From: Oasisia sp. SBJ-2009
Taxonomy: Eukaryota; Annelida; Polychaeta; Sabellida; Siboglinidae
NCBI GenBank assembly: GCA_964017155.1
Contig: OZ024860.1
Location: 50,710,358-50,774,357 of the forward strand
Length of the DNA stretch: 64,000 nt
Direction of reading: 5' to 3'
The notes under the pieces were generated by a model that worked only from the letters and a program-made list of their open reading frames with translations, searched no databases and had not been told where the DNA came from. The translations under genes were made by a program, and so were the position numbers. Below are positions 56,481-64,000 of this stretch, one piece after another (position 1 is the stretch's first letter; each line of letters starts with the position of its first letter).

Positions 56481-58280
56481 ACGTCACTGATATAACCTCA
56501 GCCTCTTCCCCCGAGACACATCACAGCATCGGTCCGGAAGCTGACCATTTGTTCAACTCATCTACATCCCTACTTGTGAAAGACATAAAGATAACAAAAT
56601 ATGTTGAAAATAGCATGCATGGTGAGAATACTGACGGAACACGAGTTAACAAAATCAGGTTGGACAAACTGAATAACATTGTGCGCTGTGTGGTAGACTA
56701 CACCGACAGACAGTACGGCCAACACAGACACTTCACATGATAGCATTCCAGTGTATGCCTCATGGCCAGGAGCTGGTCACATGACGTTTGATTCATATGA
56801 ATACATCTAGGTAATGTTACAGTATTAACGTACCTGGGATAGAACACACCAGTGATTGCATCAATGTAGAGAAAACACTTGAGGAACTAAACATACAATC
56901 AATTTGTCAGAGGACATCTCAGTGTACATTGCAACAGCAGCAGCGACAGGTAAGAATATTGCAGGGTTTAGCAAATGATTAGTGTGCTGTTTACTGTGGT
57001 AACACATCACATCATCTACGATGAGAAACTGCAAAGAGGGTAGTCATATAATTTACCCTTTCTTTGGATGGCAACCCGCACGATTCTGTTTCAACAAAAT
57101 ATTATAATCAGTATTCTTCAGACATCCAACCAAAATATTTAGGAACCAAATTGCCAGAAAAAAAGAGACCCAACCTCACCGTAAATATTATTAGAAACCT
57201 ACCGGGTTAGTGAAAGACCCTCAAACCCCCGTGCAATTAAGTGCATTCAGTGAGATACTATCACAATACTGCGAGAAACGTTTCCCATGGCATCATTAGC
57301 TATGACCCAGAAAGGAGCCACTCACCCACGTGTACTTGCAAGGGTACACACCCTGCAGTAGTATCAAAACGAAATACAGTCTTTGAGATGTATCACTGGT
57401 ACAAAATGGACATACAACATGCATACACAATGTGCATTATATATATATATATATACCCTATGTACTGGAAATGTGGATTTGTTGAGAGAAATGTAATTTC
57501 TTCTGAGCTCTGATTGCTGCACTAGCTGATGATTTTTATAAAACGTGAGAAAAGTACTTCTGTTATTTAGCCAAACCTTCACTGTTAGGGTAATCTAAAT
57601 GTTGATTAGGTAACTGCGTCATCTTAACTTAATCCAACCATTGAATGAGGTGACTTGCTGTCATCTTAATCCCACCACCAATAATCCTATGTCCACAAAA
57701 TTACATCCAACCATAAATGAGATTATGTAATGTTATATAATACAATCATATTATGTTATGTAAAGTGTCTATTACAGTTGTGAATCCAACTGTAATAGAG
57801 GTTATTCAATGCTATGTCAATCAACTATTCAGTCGGCCCCTCAAAGCACTATTAAACTAACTGAACCACAGCTTATCTGATGCTATGTCGACCCAACAGG
57901 CATTGCTTTCACTTTCATATAACACTGAATTAATTCAACGATTAATACATATTTAACAACACTAGCCCAACTATTAATTATTGTATTTAGTCTTGTGTTT
58001 GTCCAACCGATATGGTTACACTGACAACACTACAACAATGCTGTGTTCACCCAATACATGGAGTGATCCTGTGCCACGTTAATCCAACCCTGGCCTGTCA
58101 CTCCATCCGTTAATGAGATCATCTTATGTGACAACGAGGATGTTGTCACATGTCATACCATGATGGCAGTGACGTACAAACAGCCATGTTTTGATGACTT
58201 GGACTGGCATGGTTTAGAGACTTGCCGTCTGTTCACAGCTGTCACAAGTATCCAACATTCAAAAATCGTCTTACAATATT
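56481..58280. other. intergenic, no recognised feature
   Basis: Unique-looking sequence with only a short AT run near 57440-57456. No coding similarity recognised on either strand. Confidence 0.4.
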
Positions 58281-58283
58281 ATC

Positions 58284-58975
58284 GGGGGGGGGGGGGGCAA
58301 GTTGGGGGATTGAGCAAGCAGGGGGATTGAGTAAGCAGGGGGATTGGGGCAAGCAGGGGGCAAAGCAGGGGGATTGAGCAAGCAGGGGGATTGGGGCAAG
58401 CAGGGGAATTGAGCACAAAAGCAGGGGGTTGGGGCAAGCAGGGGATTGAGTAAGCAGGGGGATTGGGGCAAGCAGGGGAATTGAGCAAGCAGGGGGATTG
58501 GGGCAAGCAGGGTGATTGGGGCAAGCAGGGGAATCGAGCACAAAAGCAGGGGGATTGAGCAAGCAGGGGGATTGGGGCAAGCAGGGGGATTGGTGCAAGC
58601 AGGGGGATTGGGGCAAGCAGGGGGATTGAGCAAGCAGGGGGATTGGTGCAAGCAGGGGAATTGAGCACAAAATCAGGGGGATTGAGCAAGCAGGGGGATT
58701 GGGGCAAGCAGGGGAATCGAGCACAAAAGCAGGGGGATTGAGCAAGCAGGGGGATTGGGGCAAGCAGGGGGATTGAGCACAAAAGCAGGGGGTTGGGGCA
58801 AGCAGGGGAATTGAGCACAAAAGCAGGGGGATTGAGCAAGCAGGGGGATTGGGGCAAGCAGGGGAATCGAGCACAAAAGCAGGGGGATTGAGCAAGCAGG
58901 GGGATTGGGGCAAGCAGGGGGGTTGAGCACAAAAGCAGGGGGTTGGGGCAAGCCGAGATATTGCAAGCGAGGGGG
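58284..58975 (+). repeat. G-rich minisatellite (18-bp type)
   Basis: Begins with an uninterrupted run of about 14 G. About 35 units such as gcagggggattggggcaa and gcagggggattgagcaa follow, with a longer variant containing gagcacaaaa. Runs of four or five G recur every few bases on the plus strand. The proline/cysteine-rich minus-strand frames are repeat artefacts. Confidence 0.95.
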
Positions 58976-59139
58976 GGTCTGAAGTGATGCAAAAAACGTT
59001 TCTTGACTTTATGAACTTGTCAAAACACAATAATGTGAAAATTCCTACAAATGTAATAGAACTAAACTGCTGTGGTAGTTCAATGCAAGAACACATCGCG
59101 CACTTCCTACTTTGTACATAGATACGTGTTCACACCATA

Positions 59140-59228
59140 AACCGCACACCACGTACCAGACACACCACGTACCACACACACCATGTACCACACACACCAC
59201 GTACCACACACACCACGTACCACACACA
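59140..59228 (+). repeat. 14-15-bp repeat
   Basis: About six copies of cacgtaccacacaca. Confidence 0.85.
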
Positions 59229-59654
59229 GTATGACTCGTCCACCCTCCACAGACCTGTCTAACACAGCACATTCTGCCTCACCTAGAAAGATTCGTCTCC
59301 TCACAATACTTTTAATGGTGGATCCTTTCACCCAAACCCACCAGGATCGGCCCAAACACACCCTGAGCTCATTGACGCAACCACATGTGGGCAGATCCAT
59401 TTGCCCAAACGGATCACAACCGATCTGCCCAAACACGTCCTGTAAGATCAGTCGCTATAAACACATAGAAATGCTGCAGGGTCACATTACACACCCTCAA
59501 GGCAAGATGACAAGACTCGTGTCACACACAGGCAACTACCAGGTACGACAGGTGTGTGACTGGCTACATGACATACACATAGCATATTGCAGAACAGAAA
59601 GATCACAGACAGCCTCACATACACCGCTTCATCGCAGCAATCCGCTGTGTACCA

Positions 59655-59840
59655 CCGCGTTAACAACAACCGTGTTAACACACAACCATGTTAACACACA
59701 AATGTGTTAACACACAACCACATAACCACGTTAACACACAACCATGTTAACTCACAAACATGTTAATGCACAACCGCGTTAACACACAACCGCATTAATG
59801 CACAACTGCGTTAATGCACAACCGCGTTAACACATCACAA
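59655..59840 (+). repeat. 15-bp repeat
   Basis: About twelve copies of gttaacacacaaccg with variants (atgtt, aatgc). Confidence 0.9.
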
Positions 59841-60900
59841 GTTACACACGGCAAGTTTCACTGGCTGATACACTGGACCGCCAGACACATTCCGGTACTG
59901 CTCTTCATTGCCAAACTATGTTTTGTAACATTGAGAGATGAAAGATCTTAGATATGCATCGGTGGTTACAGAAATGGTACAAAATACTAACACATCATGC
60001 AAACTGAAAACTACACGCCGTTACACACGTGATGTACTGCTGTGTTTGTACTTTTTTAATATGTTTTAATGTGTTTGCTTATTCCCCATGGAATTAGAGT
60101 TCTTACTGGTGAAGTTCACCATAGGTAAAGGGTTCTAGCAGAACTGCATTCCCCACATGATACAGGTTAAAGGTTTGCACCAGACAAGAGTTTGCAATGT
60201 TACATGCGTTTTTATGATTGTTCACACTCATATCAACCACCTATACTGATCAGTCGAAGGCTTACATTGCTCAAAATGATCACAATAACATGCATAATTT
60301 GTAATGACTGTTCCTTATGTGTCTATGACAAACATCGGTTAAGAATACTTAGTGAAGTCACACCTAATCTTCGGGTAAATGTTAATACGTTAACCTAGAT
60401 GTAATTTAAGACCGATTTTAAGAATCAACATATTTTAGTTACACACTAAATCACCGACATCATGAGCCTGTGAGATTCGTCTTACATTTTGCTAAACATT
60501 AACGGCCATGTTACACTGCAGCAAAGAGATATGTATCCCATGATGCATTGCCTTCGCAAACAAGGATGCGATGAAGATGCTGTGCGTATAAAATAAACAA
60601 CCTGAACAAAGCTACTTACACATTTCCGAGAAATTCCCCTACTAGAAATCTTGCCAAATCGAACAGTGCGGCAAACATTTCTACTAAGCATGATAAAAAC
60701 ATTTGTAGCAAAACACTTTTCCTCATTCTCTTTTTTTTACAGCTAAAAACCCAATAGTAAAATATGTTACTTATCCACAAAGCAACTCAGCATGTGTGAC
60801 GTAAAAGTCTCCTATTATCGCAATAAACTATGAAACGTCTCCCATTAAAAGGGCAAAGGTTTCATCAACATATAACCAACTAAATTCTGGAATGTTCTGA
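59841..60900. other. intergenic, no recognised feature
   Basis: Sequence downstream of STARD10; nothing recognised. Confidence 0.4.
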
Positions 60901-60901
60901 C

Positions 60902-60907
60902 TTTATT
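60902..60907 (-). terminator. candidate STARD10 poly(A) signal
   Basis: AATAAA on the minus strand, 215 nt after the STARD10 stop codon. Confidence 0.5.
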
Positions 60908-61121
60908 TTCTGATACTCTACGTTTCTTCAGTTGCGTTTTTACGTGACACATTCGTTTTAGTGACGATTCACGTCCCGTGCACGAATCCTTCACATCTTG
61001 CCTCGGTTTCATTTTTATGTGACATGTTTGTTTTTTGCGACGATTCATGTCAAATATTGCCATGCATGAATCCTTCACAACTGCTGAGTTGAAGCAATGA
61101 CCAATGACCTATGACCTCGCC

Positions 61122-61340
61122 CTACACCTCCCCCACTATGTCTTCCTGTAGATCGTCCTCCAAGATGTCCGTCTCGTCGATGGTCTCCGCCTGTTGTGTC
61201 TCCTGCATGGGCCGGATGTCAGTGGCCTTCAGTCGAGGCAGGCGCATTTGTTCCGGGAAGAGCCAGGGCTTGTGGCAGGGGTTGTGTTTGCTCTTCCAGC
61301 TCTCGTAGTCCTTCGCTGCCTTCGCCAGACGTGTCATCAC
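61122..61340 (-). CDS. STARD10: STARD10 last exon
   Basis: Acceptor tctgcag, 72 codons and TAG. Contains the last START helix and an acidic, glutamate/aspartate-rich tail. Confidence 0.9.
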   Translation of the reverse strand: MMTRLAKAAKDYESWKSKHNPCHKPWLFPEQMRLPRLKATDIRPMQETQQAETIDETDILEDDLQEDIVGEV

Positions 61341-62781
61341 CTGCAGACAGAGGACGTCACGCTTACTCAACTGTGTCACTCTGACTAAACTATGTCACTC
61401 TGACTAAACTGTGTCACTCTTACTAAACTGTGTCACTCTGACTAAACTGTGTCACTCTTACTAAACTGTGTCACTCTTACTAAACTGTGTTACTGTTGCT
61501 AAATTGTATATAGAAGTGTACATACATATTTTTATACTTCTTCTGAAATACTTTGTACAACCTGTACTTATTTATTACTTCTCTGAAATACTTTATACTT
61601 ACTTTTATACTTCTTCCGAGGGATACTCATATGTTTCTGCTACACTTTCCACAGGAACAAATTGTCTTCTATTTACATCCGCGAAGCTTACCTCTGAATG
61701 TATATTTTAAAACACAGACAATTTAATTATTACTGTCTTAATAAAATATGTTTTGACATATAATTTATTGGCTTAAATTGTGAGTGTATTGAGAAACTAT
61801 TAATGCTACTTTGCTAGAGTTCACAAATAATAATACTCTTATTATTATTATGACTATTATTATTATTACTAGTGTTATAAAATTGACCAAAACTGACTAA
61901 AACAAAACTCCGCATTCCTTGTCCCCTTAATATTATTATTATTACTATTATTATCATCACACTCTGTCAGGTGTTCCATTCTTTGTCATTAGTCTCGCTT
62001 TCACTTTAATTAAGTTTCGCTTTCAGCAGACAGAACAGATGGTAGCTTAGTTCATTGCAGAGACATCCCAATAGTGCGGATGACCTATAGGGTTAGAAAT
62101 ACCTCATCCATCAACAATGGATCTTAGGATTAACAAAGTAAGCCACGGCTCTCTAGGGTGGGTGGTGGCTGGCTGCTGAACAGAGATGGACCGATACGAA
62201 CCGTTCATGTACAATGTGTCTGAGACAGTTCTACTCCACACACAGACATACACAGGCTGAGCAGATACAAATGCCCCTGTAACCTGACTTAGCCCACTGT
62301 GAATGAAATTTTCATTTTTAATATATGAATGATTGAAATGGTGTTGGCAGTTTTATCTGGGACCCTTCCGCAAAAAGAAATATGTGGTATTAATTAAAAC
62401 AACCGCTTCCCAAGAAGCTAATAAATGAACATTCGATCAAATCACAATGTGTGAACAGTCATAAATGCTACTAAATTTAAATTTGGACCACTTTTAAATT
62501 TAACTGGTTTTGTGGGATCTGTCAGACATGATAGAACTGTTTATCTGGTGATTTGACCTAAATTTACATAGTGGATAAGGACAGCTGCTATTTTATGTTA
62601 AATGTGTCTGGAACAAACTGAGGGAAACAAATTACGAGGAAGACCCCAGAACCGATATCCCTTGAACCCGACAACCCTGAGAAGACCCATAAAGTGTGGG
62701 AGAGGCCGCAGGGAGCAGGGACACCTACCATGGGAGCGGTCAGCTGGGTCATCTTATTGACCACCCACACAGGCAGTTTGC
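61122..62781 (-). CDS. STARD10: STARD10-like lipid-transfer protein, C-terminal exons only
   Basis: Two minus-strand exons, 62781-62729 (53 nt) and 61340-61122 (219 nt), join in phase and give the last 89 complete codons. The first encodes KLPVWVVNKMTQLTAPM. The second encodes VMTRLAKAAKDYESWKSKHN and PWLFPEQMRLP, then an acidic tail ending at TAG 61124-61122. This is the C-terminal helix of a START domain and the tail arrangement of STARD10 (PCTP-like), which moves phosphatidylcholine and phosphatidylethanolamine between membranes. Earlier exons must lie to the right of the window. Most similar to STARD10 rather than PCTP or STARD7 because of the KPWLFPEQ motif and acidic end. Confidence 0.88.
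61345..61495 (+). repeat. 18-bp repeat next to the STARD10 last-exon acceptor
   Basis: About seven copies of tgtcactctgactaaac, starting some 25 nt upstream (in transcript sense) of the acceptor. Confidence 0.88.
61496..62728. other. STARD10 last intron
   Basis: AT-rich intron with interrupted ATT/TTA repeats at 61835-61965. Nothing else recognised. Confidence 0.4.
62729..62781 (-). CDS. STARD10: STARD10 penultimate exon
   Basis: 53 nt, acceptor gtttccag, donor GTAGGT, starts with the last two bases of a split codon. Encodes LPVWVVNKMTQLTAPM, the conserved WVVNK segment of START proteins. Confidence 0.88.
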
Positions 62782-63631
62782 CTGGAAACATAGAAACAGT
62801 TCTCATTAACATAACGATCATCAAGTTGTATATTGTTAGTTATTGTTATATATTTTAATTGGTTCAGAACAAAGCAGTGGCACACTCAGATGAGACATCT
62901 GACTTTTATATTTAAATGTCTACTTCAGATTCTACGTGTACATTCTGAATCAGGACGTAACTGACATAACAGGAATGGAAGCTGGGATAACATTCTTCAT
63001 GGCTGAGAGAACACAACATAAAGTTGACATGTAAAATAGTAGGTAGCATGGACACAAACTGAGATAAATATCACCTTGACATCCAGATTAGGCTTAACTT
63101 GAGAAGCAGCAAGAGCCACGTATTAAATACCCAGGGGTAGATTGGAGCCAGACTCCAGCACAACCCAATATTTAGCCTTACAGCTAAACAGAATAGCCTT
63201 CAAGGTAAAACCCAGCAGAATAGGCTTACTGTGTGAACACGCATTGGAGACCGAAGCAGTAGCAAGGTGTACTTGTACTGTGTTCTCACCTAAATATTGT
63301 TAACACTTGTTAATTGTCATTACATGTAAATCTGCTCTGGTCAATTCGAAATGGTTGACCAAGGCATATGATAATGTGGACCCTACAGTTGTACTGTGGA
63401 AGGTGCGACTAAGCCTGTAGACACTCCTCATAAACAGACTTGGTCGATTCACATCTGAATAATTAACTACAATTTTGTATTGATTGTCCCACTGCACTGG
63501 TTCATTGGAGCCAGGAGTAAGACCTGGTCACTTGGGTCCATGAGTCCGTGGTGGGCTGGACAAGGACAAACAGTCGGACACCCACGGTGGGCAGAGGCAC
63601 AGGTCAGATGATGAGCTCATAAGGAGAATCC
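62782..63631. other. STARD10 intron sequence
   Basis: No further START-domain exon was recognised before the window end. Confidence 0.4.
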
Positions 63632-64000
63632 ATCTTTAAGTAGGATCCATCTATAAGTAGGATCCATCTTTAAGTAGGATCCATCTTTAAGTAGGATCCA
63701 TCTATAAGTAGGATCCATCTATAAGTAGGATCCATCTTTAAGTAGGATCCATCTTTAAGGAGAATCCATCTTTAAGGAGAATCTCTTTTTAAGGAGAATC
63801 CATCTTTAAGTAGGATCCATTTATAAGTAGGATCCATCTTTAAGGAGAATCCATCTTTAAGTAGGATCCATCTTTAAGTAAAATCCATCTTTAAGTAGGA
63901 TCCATCTATAAGTAGAATCCATCTTTAAGGAAAATCCATCTTTAAGTAGGATCCATCTATAAGTAGGATCCATCTATAAGTAGGATCCATCTATAAGTAG
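63632..64000 (+). repeat. 17-bp minisatellite running off the window
   Basis: About 21 copies of atccatctttaagtagg, with ttta/tata and tagga/gagaa variants. It continues to the last base, so its full length is unknown. Confidence 0.95.

Noticed and set aside
58242..59096. Proline/cysteine-rich minus-strand ORF of 284 codons
   Set aside because: Antisense of a G-rich satellite, open in several frames at once.

Overview
This is animal nuclear DNA: AT-rich, with genes split by GT-AG introns, dense minisatellites, tRNA-derived SINEs, non-LTR and Ty3/gypsy retrotransposons, and DNA-transposon remnants. The gene content (STXBP4, PDZD11 and STARD10 orthologues) and repeat style suggest a bilaterian invertebrate. 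A marine lophotrochozoan such as a mollusc fits best, but I cannot assign a species.

Layout. From 1 to about 21.5 kb is repeat-rich DNA: a hAT-like transposase remnant (about 1.26-2.33 kb); a full-length, recently inserted but broken Ty3/gypsy element with 199-bp LTRs and a perfect 5-bp target duplication (3571-8332); a deleted non-LTR retrotransposon (about 9.9-11.15 kb); a tetranucleotide array; a duplicated repeat family (15.4-17.0 kb); a long inverted repeat (17.8-18.4 kb); a possible MADF-domain exon (18989-19142); and a tRNA-derived SINE near 21.2-21.5 kb.

From about 23.85 to 45.25 kb lies a complete STXBP4 (syntaxin-binding protein 4) orthologue on the minus strand. I resolved 19 coding exons with compatible phases that sum to 644 codons plus a stop. 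The protein has an N-terminal PDZ domain, a linker, an EF-hand-like segment, a coiled coil and a C-terminal WW domain. Head-to-head with it, on the plus strand, is a complete seven-exon PDZD11 (45311-54061, 147 aa). About 0.1 kb with ETS-like and YY1-like motifs separates the two and probably serves as a shared promoter. The right end (61122-62781, minus) holds the last two coding exons of a STARD10-like START-domain lipid-transfer protein, which enters from beyond the window. Between PDZD11 and STARD10 is repeat-rich intergenic DNA.

The most unusual structure is the set of minisatellites inside STXBP4. Several arrays consist of tandem copies of the gene's own exon/intron junctions: about 20 copies of an exon end plus its GTGAGT donor (37.99-38.75 kb), 15 copies of a GTAAGT donor (39.31-39.81 kb) and 10 copies of an acceptor plus exon start (34.16-34.53 kb). 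Others abut splice sites directly. This creates long runs of decoy splice sites next to the real ones. The long uninterrupted reading frames over these arrays are artefacts of repetition and are not annotated as genes.
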